Part shown: positions 16,076-25,000 of the stretch, piece after piece
Numbering within the stretch: position 1 is the stretch's first letter
How the letters are laid out: every line of letters starts with the position of its first letter
Source of the DNA: Pseudaminobacter sp040045035
GTDB lineage: Bacteria > Pseudomonadota > Alphaproteobacteria > Rhizobiales > Rhizobiaceae
Direction of reading: 5' to 3'
NCBI RefSeq assembly: GCF_040045035.1
Contig: NZ_JBDZDS010000002.1
Span: 496,001-560,000, forward strand
DNA length: 64,000 nt
Position numbers and translations under genes: made by a program
Notes under the pieces: model-generated
Told to the model about the DNA's origin: nothing
The model's database searches: none
The model's input: only the letters and a program-made list of their open reading frames with translations

Positions 16076-16609
16076 ATGCCCGAAGACCTTATCCGCTACG
16101 ATATTCTCGCCCAGGAAGCGCTGCGCGGCGTGATGCGCAAGGTTCTCGGAGAAGTCGCGCGCACCGGCCTGCCGGGCAACCACCACTTCTTCATCACCTT
16201 CCTGACCGGTGCGCCGGGCGTGCGCATTTCCAGCCGCCTGCGCGAGCGCTATCCCGAGCAGATGACCATTGTCATCCAGTTCCAGTATTGGGATCTGAAG
16301 GTCAGCGAGACCGGCTTCGAGATCGGCCTGTCCTTCTCCGACATCCCCGAAAAGCTGGAAATCCCCTTCTCGGCGGTGCGCGGCTTCTACGATCCGTCGG
16401 TAAACTTCGAGCTCGAGTTCGACGTCAAGGCCGACGAGGGGATCGAGACGATCGAGGAAGAGCCGGAGCCCGAGGTGCCGGCCAAGCGCGCGGCACCTGC
16501 CAAGGCCGAGGCCAAGAAGAAGGTCGCGCAGACCGCCGACGCCGAAGCGGATGCCGGCCCCGCCAAGGGCGCCGACGTCGTCTCGCTGGACGCCTTCCGC
16601 AAGAAATAG
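16076..16609 (+). CDS. sspB: SspB, ClpXP adaptor for ssrA-tagged proteins
   Basis: 177 residues from ATG 16076; the frame is open for 22 more codons but family similarity begins at MPEDLIRYD. The compact N-terminal domain (residues 5-120: GNHHFFITFLTGAPGV, MTIVIQFQYWDLKV) matches the alphaproteobacterial SspB fold. A long acidic then Ala/Lys linker ends in GADVVSLDAFRKK, the short C-terminal ClpX-docking tail. It tethers ssrA-tagged substrates to ClpXP. ssrA lies about 0.8 kb upstream. It is followed by DUF4169 and RHH genes in a tight operon. Confidence 0.9.
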   Translation: MPEDLIRYDILAQEALRGVMRKVLGEVARTGLPGNHHFFITFLTGAPGVRISSRLRERYPEQMTIVIQFQYWDLKVSETGFEIGLSFSDIPEKLEIPFSAVRGFYDPSVNFELEFDVKADEGIETIEEEPEPEVPAKRAAPAKAEAKKKVAQTADAEADAGPAKGADVVSLDAFRKK

Positions 16610-16621
16610 GAGGGTCGGCTC

Positions 16622-16837
16622 TTGGCGGACATCGTCAATCTTCGCCAGGCCCGCAAGAACAAGGCGCGCGCCGAGAAGGAACGCGCCGCCGAACAGAACC
16701 GCGCATTGCACGGCCGCAGCAAGGCCGAGAAGACCAGGGACCGCGTGGTCGCCGAGCAGACCGCCCGCTTCGTCGAAGGCCACCGGCGCGAGCACCGGGC
16801 CGGGCCACCCTCTCCGCCCGCGGACGACGACCAGTGA
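16622..16837 (+). CDS. DUF4169 small basic protein
   Basis: 71 residues, starting with TTG at 16622 (MADIVNLRQARK). GGAGGG lies just before it, 7 bases upstream, and no ATG is available, so the TTG is well supported. The protein is almost wholly charged helix, rich in Arg/Lys/Glu/Ala, matching DUF4169. The function is unknown. It begins 12 bases after sspB and its stop overlaps the next start (GTGA), so sspB-DUF4169-RHH is a coupled unit. Confidence 0.75.
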   Translation: MADIVNLRQARKNKARAEKERAAEQNRALHGRSKAEKTRDRVVAEQTARFVEGHRREHRAGPPSPPADDDQ

Positions 16838-17073
16838 GCCTCGTGCTCAAGCATTCGGTGACGATCCGCGGCCACCGCACCAGCTACTCGCTCGAAAAAC
16901 CCTTCTTCGATGACCTGATGACGATCGCCGCCGAGCGCGGCATGACGCTGGCGGCACTCGTCGCCGAAATCGACGGAACGCGCCCGCGCGAGGCCAACCT
17001 CTCCTCCGCGCTCAGGCTCTACGTGCTGGACTGGGCAAAGCGCGGCGGCGGACGCGACCGGGAAACCGCCTGA
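16834..17073 (+). CDS. Ribbon-helix-helix (RHH_4) DNA-binding protein
   Basis: 79 residues from GTG 16834, which overlaps the DUF4169 stop by four bases. The sequence KHSVTIRGHRTSYSLEKPFFDDL, then ALVAEIDGTR and SSALRLYVLDW, is the pattern of the RHH_4 family: a beta-strand giving the DNA-contacting ribbon followed by two helices. It probably dimerises and binds DNA as a small regulator. Its target is unknown; autoregulation of the sspB unit is possible but not shown. Confidence 0.82.
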   Translation: MSLVLKHSVTIRGHRTSYSLEKPFFDDLMTIAAERGMTLAALVAEIDGTRPREANLSSALRLYVLDWAKRGGGRDRETA

Positions 17074-17101
17074 ATCCTCGACGTCAGCAGGAGGAAGGAC
17101 G

Positions 17102-17389
17102 ATGTACGGACTGATCGGCAGGATGATCGCGCAGGCCGGCAAGCGCGACGAACTCATCGCCATCATGCAGGAAGGCACGGCGCGCATGCCCGGCTGCCTC
17201 AGCTACATCGTCGCAACCGACCCGGCCGACGAAAACGCCCTCTGGATCACCGAGGTCTGGGACGACGAAGCCAGCCACAAGGCATCGCTGACGTTGCCGC
17301 ATGTGCAGGCGGCGATCGCCCGGGCGCGCCCGCTCATCGCCGGCTTCGACAACCGTACCGTCACCACGCCGGTGCTGATCACGAGCTGA
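17102..17389 (+). CDS. ABM-domain monooxygenase-like protein
   Basis: 95 residues. It has the antibiotic-biosynthesis-monooxygenase fold pattern of putative quinol monooxygenases: YGLIGRMIAQAGKRDELIAI at the start, GCLSYIVATDP in the middle and ITEVWDDEASHKASL. AGGAGGAAGG precedes the ATG at ideal spacing. Members are heme-free dimeric oxygenases or simple alpha/beta-barrel proteins; the substrate is unknown. It is convergent with the SRPBCC gene, only 2 bp away. Confidence 0.82.
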   Translation: MYGLIGRMIAQAGKRDELIAIMQEGTARMPGCLSYIVATDPADENALWITEVWDDEASHKASLTLPHVQAAIARARPLIAGFDNRTVTTPVLITS

Positions 17390-17391
17390 AA

Positions 17392-17877
17392 TTACAGCCT
17401 CGCCACCAGAGCAGCCAACTGGTCCGTGCACTGGCCCCAGCCCTGATAAAAACCCATCTTCTCGTGCGCATCGCGGTCCTCTACCCTCCAGTGGCGGGCG
17501 CGGGCCGTGTACCTCGTCTTGCCGCCGCCGATATCCTCGAAGGTCAGGATCACCGTGAAGAACGGCTTCTGGGACGGCTCCCAGGCTTCGGTATAGGCAT
17601 CGGTGAAGACGAGCTTCTCGTTCTCCACCACCTCCAGATAGACGCCGCTGTTCGGGTAATCGTTGCCCTCGGGGTCGCGCATGACGATCACGTTGCCGCC
17701 ACCCGGCCGCACGTCGAGCTTTGCGGAAGCGGTGGTCCAGGGCTGCGGCGCAAACCACTGCACCAGCAATTCCGGCTCGGTCCAGGCGCGGAAAAGTTTT
17801 TCGCGCGGCGCATCGATGATGCGGGTCAGCACCAGTTCGCGCTCGGCGGTCGAGGCGGTTTCAGCTGTGGCGGTCAT
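17392..17877 (-). CDS. SRPBCC/AHSA1-domain protein
   Basis: 161 residues from ATG 17877 with a GGAGACGAGAG ribosome-binding region. LVLTRIIDAPREKLFRAWTEPELLVQWF is the classic opening of the AHSA1/START-like fold, with further matches GGNVIVMRDPEGNDY and GWGQCTDQLAALVA at the end. The fold makes a large hydrophobic cavity that binds lipids or small ligands. Such proteins are often paired with ArsR regulators, but none is visible here. The function is not assigned. Confidence 0.87.
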   Translation of the reverse strand: MTATAETASTAERELVLTRIIDAPREKLFRAWTEPELLVQWFAPQPWTTASAKLDVRPGGGNVIVMRDPEGNDYPNSGVYLEVVENEKLVFTDAYTEAWEPSQKPFFTVILTFEDIGGGKTRYTARARHWRVEDRDAHEKMGFYQGWGQCTDQLAALVARL

Positions 17878-17984
17878 TCTCTCGTCTCCATGGTTTGTTT
17901 CCACCTCAAGACGCATGGGCCGGCACCCGCCCGACAGCGCCGAAGGATTTTTCTGCAAGGCGATAGCCGCCGGACGGGCTCGGG

Positions 17985-20900
17985 CTAACCGCCGCTGTCG
18001 AGATTGCGCAGCAGTTCCTCGATCGATTCAGGGTCGAATTTTGTTGCCCCACCGGCAGCCGGCTCGTTCGGGCGCGCCGGTGGCGGCAGCGGCGCGCGCT
18101 CGACGTCGAACATCGGCTCGGCATTCTTCTGGGCCTCGGCCTTGGCCCTTTCCGCGTCGGCTTTCGCCTTTTCGGCCTTTGCCTCGGCTTCGGCCTTGGC
18201 CTTGGCGGCCGCTTCAGCCTCGGCCCGCGCCTTGGCTTCGGCTTCGGCCTTTCGGCGCTCCTGCGCCGCCTTCTGCGCCGCGGCCTCCTGGGCAGCCTGG
18301 CGCGCTTCCTCGGCGGCCTTGGCTTCTGCTTCCGCCTTGGCTTTCGCCTCTGCCGCAGCCTTCGCTTCCGCCTCCGCCTTGGCCGCCGCCTCCGCTTCAG
18401 CGCGTGCCTTCGCTTCGGCTTCCGCCTTCAGTCGTGCTTCTTCCTGGTCGCGGCGGCGCTTCTCCTCGGCGGCGCGGTCGCGCTCGTGCTGAAGCGCGGT
18501 GTAGTAGCGCGCTTCGCGACGCAGCCTCTGCTTCTCCAGCACCTCCGCCTGCATCGCCTCCACCCGCGCCTGCTCGCGCTCCAGCGCGCGCTGCGTCAGG
18601 AACTGCCCGAGCGGATCGCTGTCCAGCGTCCGCACCGGCGCCGACGGCGTGCCCGAAAGGCTGAAGCGCAGGCTCGGCTCCGAGCCCACCAGCGCCTCGT
18701 CGCCCGGCGCATAGGCCAGCGTGCCGTCGGCGGCGACGGTTCCGGCGTTGAGGTCGGCGCGCAGGTCGCTCGAAAGCCTGGCCGCCGGCGTCTCGAAGTT
18801 GAAGGGCGGCGCGCGCAGCACGCCCCCGGCGACCGTGAAGGCGATGTCGGCATCCCCGGCCGGGAAATTGCCGGAACCGGCGATCCCCGGCCCGAAACTG
18901 GCCGTGCGCTCGGCATTGATGTCGCGGCCGATCGCGTCGGCCTTCTCGATCAGGGCCGGGAGAGCATCGGGGTTGAACCCCGGAACGACCAGCCCCTTCA
19001 GCGTGGCCGTGCCCGAGCCGGACAGCGCAGCAACGAGACCGCCCACCGACTTGCCGCTCGCCGTCAGCGCGGTGGCGATGTCGGCGCGGCCGGCAAGCCC
19101 GGTATCGGGCAGAGCCTCCGCAAGGTCGACGCCGTCGAGCTTCATCTGGCCGGAGAACAGGCCGGTCCCCCCGTCGTTCTTGAGCTCGAACAGTCCGTCC
19201 AGCTCGCCGTCGAAGAGCTTGGCCTTCACGTCCGAAAGCCGAAGGCCCTCCCCGTCCAGCTTCAGCAGCATCCGCGCATCGTGGGCCGTCGCCGCGCCGA
19301 CCGTCGTCAGTGTGCCGACCGTGAGGTCGAGATTGGCGGCGAAAGGCGACAGCGGCTTGGGCTGGAAGGGAATGGCCGACCAAGCCTTGCCAGCCGGCGC
19401 GATCGCTTCCTGGCCGAGCACCATGGCAATCGCCGGCTCGAGATTCAACTCGTCCAGCTCCAGCGCACCGGTCAGCTCCGACACGCCGTTCTTGACCTCG
19501 GCATTGATCGCGCCCGAGACGGCACCCTCGTTGACGGTGCCCGCGATGTCGTCGAGCACCAGCAGGCCGTCCTCGTAATCCGCCTCGGCGGCGAGTGTCA
19601 TCCGCGTCCCCATGCCCATTCCGGGCAGGCCGTAGCCAGCCGTGATCAGCCAGGGCTCGATGTCGCGCGTGTCGAGCTTGATCGTACCTTTTGCCCGCGC
19701 ATGCTCGCCGGCAAAGCCCGTCGTGCCCTCGAACGAAGCGGAAAAGTCATCTCCGCCCAGGCTGAACGTCGTGTCGAGCACGTTCGCGGCCGAGCCCTTG
19801 GCCGAGAGGGAAAGCTCGCCCGGGCCCGTGAGGCCGAGCGGCAGTGTCGGCAGGCCGGCAAGCGCCATCAGTGCGGTGGCGTCGTCGTTGCGCGCCGAAA
19901 GCGACAGGTCGAGCGTCGCGCCGTCCAGCTCTTCGGGCCGTCCCTTGCCGCTCAGCGAGGCCGAGATAGCCGAACCGCCGGCATTGCCCTGCACGCTCAG
20001 CGCGACCCCGGTGCTGCCGTCATCGTTGGCGGCAGCACTTGCCACCACATCGATGCGGGCGTCCTCGAACAGGCCCTGATGCGTCGCCGCGCGGGAGGCA
20101 AGCCCTGCCAGCAGCGCATTGTCCGGATAGCGTTCGCCCACGAGACCGATCAGCGGCGCGAGGTCGACAGCAACGATCGAAGCGTCCAGATTGCCGGTAG
20201 GGCTGTTTGGAAAATCCTTGATCCGACCGGTCGCGCTCAGCGACGCGCCCGCCAGCCCCTCGACCGACAGCCGGTCGATCTCCAGCAGGCCGCTGCGCAG
20301 CCTCAGCGCGGTGTCAATTCTGTCGGCGGTGAGCCCGCCGGCCGAAACCGGCCCCGCCTTGATGTCGAAGTCGAGGTCGCGGTCCGCGAAGCGGTTGTCG
20401 CCCTTGTCGCTGACGAAGAGCGAGGCGAAGGCCGAAAGCCCGTCTAAATCCAGCGCCTCGCCGTCGAGCTTGATCTCCACCGAGGGGCGCATGTCGGCCG
20501 GCTGCCGGCTGTCGATGCGGCCGGAAAATTTCGCCTTGCCCAGAACCAGTTCGAGGTGGTCGAAGCTCTGGCGCTGCTCGGTCATGTCGACATCGGCCTT
20601 GAAGCCGGCGGCCGGCAGGCGCCGGATCGCCTCGTCCACTTCGGACGCCACCCAGGCGGCGAAGCCGGAAGGCTGGCTGACGGCGAGCAGCAGCGAGCCC
20701 TTGAAGCCGAAATCTCCCTCGGTGCGCAGCAGGCCGTTGGCTTCCAGCGTGGTTCGGCCCGGCAATGTCGCGGCCAGCGACTTCACCGCCCAGCCGCCCT
20801 CGGTGGGCTCGGCTGCCAGGCGCACGTCGCGCACTGTGGTGTCGCCGGCCACGATCGCCGGCAGGTTGACGTCGATGCTGCCCGGCATGCCGGGCTTCGG

Positions 20901-21971
20901 CAGGTTGGAAAGCGCCTTCTCAAGCGCGGAAATCCGCTCGGCCAGCGTCAGGCCTGCGCTCGTGTCGCTGCCCGCAACCGCCTCGTCGAAGCGCACCTGC
21001 GCGCCCTTGGCCTCGACGGCAAAGTGCGGCGCGGTGCCAATGTCGACGAAAGCGGTGCCGTCGGCCGTATACGGGTCGTCGAGCGGTCCGGTCTCGAAGC
21101 GGAAATTGCCGATGTCGAGCTTACGGTGGTCGAGCGAGAACTGGCCGTTCAGCCGGAAGCCCGGCTCGCCCTTCAGCCCCGCCGCCTTGACCATTTCGCC
21201 GTCGCTACCGCGCAGTTTTTCCGCCGCGCGCTCCTGGCCGGTGATCTTGAACTGGCCCGAATAGAGGGCCGCGCCTTTCTCGATGCGCGCATTGCCGTCG
21301 GCCTCGATGGCAATCGGATAAAGCTCGGGTTCGGCCCTCACCTTCACGCGCAGCTGGCCGTTTTCCTCGTCGAGCGTTCCGGTGGAGGCGGCAATCGCCG
21401 TGCGCATTCCGTCCACCAGCGCGGTGCCGTTGGCCCGCCAAGGGCCGGCAAGTGACTTGGCCGAAATCTCGGTATTGATCTCGGTCAGTCGATGCTCCCG
21501 CCCGCCGGCGGCATGGCGAATCTCGACCTGGCCGTCGGTCACGGTCAGCTTCTCCAGCGCGATGCGCCTGGGATCGAAGGGAGAGGACGGCCGCATGGCC
21601 CAGTCGACCGTGCCGTCGGCCGCAATGTCGATGACGGCCTTCGGCCGCACCAGCCGCATGTCGAAGATCAGCAGTTCGCCGCGCATGAACGGCGCCAGTT
21701 CGGCATCCATCGAGAATTTCTCGACCGTCATCGCCGGCTGGCCGTCGGCCGAGCCGCCCACCGTCACATCCGAGAAGGTCACCGACGGGAATGGCAGCAG
21801 CCTCGCCGTGGCTGCCCCCTCCACCGTCACCTTGCGCCCGAGAATGACGCTCGCCTCGCGCTCGAAATCGGCGCGGTAGGAGGTCCAGTCGACAAAGTAC
21901 GGAGCCACCAGCGCCGCCGTCAGCGCCAGCACGATCAATCCGCCCACGAATACAAAGAGTCGGGCCAGCAT
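17985..21971 (-). CDS. Large AsmA-family envelope protein with Ala/Lys/Glu tail
   Basis: 1,328 residues. An N-terminal signal anchor (LFVFVGGLIVLALTAALVAP) is followed by the AsmA opening VDWTSYRADFEREASVILGRKVTVEG. A very long repetitive beta-rich body with many G-x-L-x-D strands leads to an AsmA_2-like C-terminal region near residues 1000-1150. AsmA/TamB-type proteins are thought to bridge the periplasm and move phospholipids to the outer membrane. The last ~180 residues are unusual: an Ala/Lys/Glu/Arg-rich repeat tail (DNA 18130-18480) predicted to be one long helix, ending in a conserved-looking FDPESIEELLRNLDSGG. Confidence 0.87.
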   Translation of the reverse strand: MLARLFVFVGGLIVLALTAALVAPYFVDWTSYRADFEREASVILGRKVTVEGAATARLLPFPSVTFSDVTVGGSADGQPAMTVEKFSMDAELAPFMRGELLIFDMRLVRPKAVIDIAADGTVDWAMRPSSPFDPRRIALEKLTVTDGQVEIRHAAGGREHRLTEINTEISAKSLAGPWRANGTALVDGMRTAIAASTGTLDEENGQLRVKVRAEPELYPIAIEADGNARIEKGAALYSGQFKITGQERAAEKLRGSDGEMVKAAGLKGEPGFRLNGQFSLDHRKLDIGNFRFETGPLDDPYTADGTAFVDIGTAPHFAVEAKGAQVRFDEAVAGSDTSAGLTLAERISALEKALSNLPKPGMPGSIDVNLPAIVAGDTTVRDVRLAAEPTEGGWAVKSLAATLPGRTTLEANGLLRTEGDFGFKGSLLLAVSQPSGFAAWVASEVDEAIRRLPAAGFKADVDMTEQRQSFDHLELVLGKAKFSGRIDSRQPADMRPSVEIKLDGEALDLDGLSAFASLFVSDKGDNRFADRDLDFDIKAGPVSAGGLTADRIDTALRLRSGLLEIDRLSVEGLAGASLSATGRIKDFPNSPTGNLDASIVAVDLAPLIGLVGERYPDNALLAGLASRAATHQGLFEDARIDVVASAAANDDGSTGVALSVQGNAGGSAISASLSGKGRPEELDGATLDLSLSARNDDATALMALAGLPTLPLGLTGPGELSLSAKGSAANVLDTTFSLGGDDFSASFEGTTGFAGEHARAKGTIKLDTRDIEPWLITAGYGLPGMGMGTRMTLAAEADYEDGLLVLDDIAGTVNEGAVSGAINAEVKNGVSELTGALELDELNLEPAIAMVLGQEAIAPAGKAWSAIPFQPKPLSPFAANLDLTVGTLTTVGAATAHDARMLLKLDGEGLRLSDVKAKLFDGELDGLFELKNDGGTGLFSGQMKLDGVDLAEALPDTGLAGRADIATALTASGKSVGGLVAALSGSGTATLKGLVVPGFNPDALPALIEKADAIGRDINAERTASFGPGIAGSGNFPAGDADIAFTVAGGVLRAPPFNFETPAARLSSDLRADLNAGTVAADGTLAYAPGDEALVGSEPSLRFSLSGTPSAPVRTLDSDPLGQFLTQRALEREQARVEAMQAEVLEKQRLRREARYYTALQHERDRAAEEKRRRDQEEARLKAEAEAKARAEAEAAAKAEAEAKAAAEAKAKAEAEAKAAEEARQAAQEAAAQKAAQERRKAEAEAKARAEAEAAAKAKAEAEAKAEKAKADAERAKAEAQKNAEPMFDVERAPLPPPARPNEPAAGGATKFDPESIEELLRNLDSGG

Positions 21972-22115
21972 CTCACTCCGACAAATCGCCCCAAAAGAGC
22001 CTGCACTCTACCCGGATGAGCGTGTCGATAAAGAGGCATCTTGGCCGGATGCACAAAACCCTCCGGCCGCGCGGTGCCGGCAGCCCCCACGGGCCTCGTT
22101 GCCGACGCCTCGGTC

Positions 22116-22652
22116 TCAGAGCGCGTGATGTCCGCGCGAGTCGCGCTTGGCTTGCGCCACCTGGCCCGCCTTGCGCTGGCGGCCCAGCTCCATCGGCCGG
22201 ATCAGGTCCTTGGTCTTGCTGCTTTCCACCGCCCGCATGCCGCTATGCGCATGGCGCGTGTTGAAATCCGCCGCCTTGGTCTGCGCCTTCTTCTTAATGG
22301 CCAGCGCCCGGCGCGAGTTCTCGATCTGCTGCATACTGGCCGCGAGCTGCTGGCGACGCTCAACCTCGGTGTTCACCCGGCGCATGGCCATGGCCAGAAC
22401 GGCAAGCTTGGTGCGCGAACCCGCATCGCCGGTGACGGGCTTGGCGCCTCTCGGCACGCCCTTGCCGCGAATCTCGCGGCGGCGACGAAACACATCGGTC
22501 TGCGCCTTGTCGCGCCTGTCGCGCATCAGCTTGACCAGCTCTTGCAGTTCCGCGTCGGAAAGATGCTGGATTTCGGGGTGGTGGGATTTTTCCACCAGCT
22601 CGCGCTCGTCGGCATTCAGGGCCCGGGCTTCTTCCTTGCGTGAAATCGCCAT
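22116..22652 (-). CDS. Conserved-type hypothetical protein, highly charged
   Basis: 178 residues, starting at ATG 22652 behind GAGGAG. It is rich in Arg/Lys/Glu/Gln with helical patterning throughout; no membrane segment or known catalytic motif is visible. It opens MAISRKEEARALNADERELV and contains ELQELVKLMRDRRDKAQ. The composition suggests a cytoplasmic, possibly nucleic-acid- or ribosome-associated protein, but I do not recognise the family. It lies alone between the AsmA gene and the FAD oxidase on the same strand. Confidence 0.65.
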   Translation of the reverse strand: MAISRKEEARALNADERELVEKSHHPEIQHLSDAELQELVKLMRDRRDKAQTDVFRRRREIRGKGVPRGAKPVTGDAGSRTKLAVLAMAMRRVNTEVERRQQLAASMQQIENSRRALAIKKKAQTKAADFNTRHAHSGMRAVESSKTKDLIRPMELGRQRKAGQVAQAKRDSRGHHAL

Positions 22653-22746
22653 GTCGCTTGCTCCTCGGCTGTGCGCTCTTCCAGATTTCGGGGCCGGAAA
22701 AAGAAAATGTTTGGCACGATGCGGGAGCGGTCAAGGGGCAAGGGCG

Positions 22747-24156
22747 TCAGCGCGGCAGGATCTTCCCCGGATTGAGGATGTTCTGCGGATCGAGCGCGGC
22801 CTTGATCGAGCGCATAACGTCCACCGCGTCACCCAACTCGTGTGCGAGGAAGCCCATCTTGCCCTGGCCGATGCCGTGTTCTCCGGTGCAGGTGCCGTCC
22901 ATGTAGATGGCGCGCATGTTGAGCCTGCCGACGAATTCCTCGGCCTGCGCGACTTCCTTCGGGTCGCTCGCGTCCATCAGCACCAGAACGTGGAAATTGC
23001 CGTCGCCGACATGCCCCACGATCGGCGCGATCAGCCCCATGCGGGCAATGTCGGCTTCGGTTTCCGCGATGCACTCGGCCAGACGCGAGATCGGCACGCA
23101 GACGTCGGTGGAAAGGCCCTTCGCGCCCGGCCGCAGCGTCAGCGAGGCCCAATAGGCTTCGTGCCGCGCCTTCCACAGCTTCGCCCGCTCCTCCGCCACG
23201 CTGGTCCACAGGAACGGCCCGCCGCCATGCTCGGCCGCGATCTCGCCAAAGCTCTCGGCCTGCTCGGCCACGCTCGCCTCGCTGCCGTGGAACTCCACGA
23301 ACAGGCACGGGCTCTCGGGATAGTCGAGGTGCGAATGCTGCTTGATCGCCCGCATCTGTAACTGGTTGACCAGTTCGATGCGCGCCACCGGAATGCCCAT
23401 CTGGATCGTCGCGATCACCGCGTTGCACGCCGCCTCAACCGAGGGAAACGGGCAGACGCCGCCCGAAATCGCCTGCGGGATGCCGTAGAGCTTTAGGGTC
23501 AGCGAGGTGATGATGCCGAGCGTACCTTCGGACCCGACCAGAAGCCGCGTCAGGTCGTAGCCGGCCGCGCTCTTCTTGGCGCGCCTGGCGGTGGTGATCG
23601 CGCGGCCGTCGGCCATCACCGCCGTCAGCGCCAGCACGTTCTCGCGCATGGTGCCGTAGCGCACCGCATTCGTCCCGGAAGCACGCGTGGCCGCCATGCC
23701 GCCCAGACTGGCATTGGCGCCCGGATCGATCGGGAAGAACAGGCCGGTGTCGCGCAGATGTGTGTTCAGCGCCTCACGCGTCACGCCGGGCTCCACGACG
23801 CAATCGAGATCCTCGGCATGGACGGCGAGGACGCGGTTCATGCGCGAGGTGTCGAGCGAGATGCCGCCGCCCGGCGCATTCACATGCCCCTCCAGCGAGG
23901 TGCCGGTGCCGAAGGCGATCACCGGCACGCGGAGCGCCGCGCAGGCCCGCACGATCTCCTGCACCTCCTCGGTGGTTTCAGGAAACACCACCCCGTCCGG
24001 CGCCTGGGTGGGGATATAGGTGGTGGTGTGCGCATGCTGCTCGCGCATCGCCGCGCCGGTCTGGAAGCGCTCGCCGAAACGCTGCTTGAGGATGCTGAGC
24101 ACCGCCGCGATGCCATCCTCGTTGCGCTGAACCGCCGCCACGTCGCTAAGAGCCAT
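22747..24156 (-). CDS. FAD-linked D-lactate/glycolate dehydrogenase-type oxidase
   Basis: 469 residues from ATG 24156, with GGAGG 8 bases upstream; the frame continues 32 codons further but lacks similarity. N-terminal PCMH-type FAD domain: FGTGTSLEGHVNAPGGG, then IDPGANASLGGMAATRASGT. C-terminal FAD-oxidase domain with GHVGDGNFHVLVL and the GEHGIGQGK motif near the end. It belongs to the GlcD/D-LDH (cytochrome) group, oxidising 2-hydroxy acids such as D-lactate or glycolate. No glcE or glcF follows, so a stand-alone D-lactate dehydrogenase is the better guess. Confidence 0.88.
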   Translation of the reverse strand: MALSDVAAVQRNEDGIAAVLSILKQRFGERFQTGAAMREQHAHTTTYIPTQAPDGVVFPETTEEVQEIVRACAALRVPVIAFGTGTSLEGHVNAPGGGISLDTSRMNRVLAVHAEDLDCVVEPGVTREALNTHLRDTGLFFPIDPGANASLGGMAATRASGTNAVRYGTMRENVLALTAVMADGRAITTARRAKKSAAGYDLTRLLVGSEGTLGIITSLTLKLYGIPQAISGGVCPFPSVEAACNAVIATIQMGIPVARIELVNQLQMRAIKQHSHLDYPESPCLFVEFHGSEASVAEQAESFGEIAAEHGGGPFLWTSVAEERAKLWKARHEAYWASLTLRPGAKGLSTDVCVPISRLAECIAETEADIARMGLIAPIVGHVGDGNFHVLVLMDASDPKEVAQAEEFVGRLNMRAIYMDGTCTGEHGIGQGKMGFLAHELGDAVDVMRSIKAALDPQNILNPGKILPR

Positions 24157-24244
24157 GCTTTCCTCCGCTATTGGACCATGAGTGGCCGGCGAGATGGGTT
24201 TAAGGATACTCCCACTCAACAATCGCCAAACAAGGAAGCTGTCA

Positions 24245-24730
24245 ATGACCATCCAGGCCCCGTTCGTCTCCCAGGAGATGGAGATCGAGAAAGACTGGAT
24301 CGACTACAACGGCCATCTCAACATGGCCTACTACAACGTGATCTTCGACCGTGGCTCCGACGGCGCGCTGGAGCTTCTGGGCGTGGGGGCGGACTACGCC
24401 CGCGACCGCAAGCTCACGATCTATACGGCGGAAGTGCACATCTGCTACGTGCGCGAGCTTCATCTGGGCGACAAGGTCACGGTCAGCTTCCAGCTCATCG
24501 ACCACGACGAGAAGCGCCTGCGCGCCTATCAGGAAATCCGCCATGTCGACGGCTGGCTGGCCGCCACCTCGGAGACGCTGTCGCTGCATATCGACATGTC
24601 GGGTCCGAAGGTCGCTTCCTTCCCCGAAGATATCCAGGCCCAGGTCGACGGCATGGCCGCGGCACACGCCACCCTGCCGGTGCCGGAGCGTGCGGGCCGC
24701 TCGATCGGCATCAAGCGCAAGAACGGCTGA
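24245..24730 (+). CDS. Hotdog-fold acyl-CoA thioesterase
   Basis: 161 residues from ATG 24245 with AAGGAAG upstream. The YNGHLNMAYYNVIFDRGSD stretch and YVRELHLGDKVTVSFQL are the 4HBT-like thioesterase pattern: a catalytic acid/base region on the long helix, then the central strands. Hydrolysis of an acyl-CoA thioester is expected. It resembles the thioesterases found near carnitine/betaine catabolism in rhizobia, but no such genes are visible here. Divergent from the FAD oxidase across 88 bp. Confidence 0.82.
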   Translation: MTIQAPFVSQEMEIEKDWIDYNGHLNMAYYNVIFDRGSDGALELLGVGADYARDRKLTIYTAEVHICYVRELHLGDKVTVSFQLIDHDEKRLRAYQEIRHVDGWLAATSETLSLHIDMSGPKVASFPEDIQAQVDGMAAAHATLPVPERAGRSIGIKRKNG

Positions 24731-24842
24731 TCCCCTTCCAACACCTGCTGCGACACCGCGTCGCTCACCCGGCGGCATGCTGACGGCGGGCATCTTTTCG
24801 ATGCCCGCCGCATCCTGCATTTACCCGGGAAATCGCGCCAAT

Positions 24843-24858
24843 CGTTAAAATTTTAACG
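24843..24858. repeat. 16-bp perfect palindrome in gene-poor stretch
   Basis: CGTTAAAATTTTAACG reads identically on both strands. It lies 113 bases after the thioesterase stop and about 140 bases before the small open frame at 25001. A second TTAA pair (TTAACCTTAA, 24871-24880) follows. This could be an operator or an AT-rich protein-binding site. The 631-bp stretch 24731-25361 holds otherwise only the small ORF and no recognised RNA. Confidence 0.5.
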
Positions 24859-25000
24859 GAGACTGACACGTTAACCTTAAGGGTTTTTGCACAGTTTGAG
24901 CGAAGGGGCGGATTGATCCCACCGGTCTGGCGGGCAAAATCCGAGACGACTCGACTCAATTACCGGAACGGTGAGGGGCGGCGCCGTTTAGAGGATTGGC

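Noticed and set aside
18130..18480. Repeated short units suggesting a CRISPR array or satellite
   Set aside because: They are in-frame Ala/Lys/Glu codons of the AsmA-type gene with no regular repeat-spacer spacing.
18486..20447. 653-codon plus-strand open frame
   Set aside because: Antisense of the AsmA-type gene, no recognisable domain.
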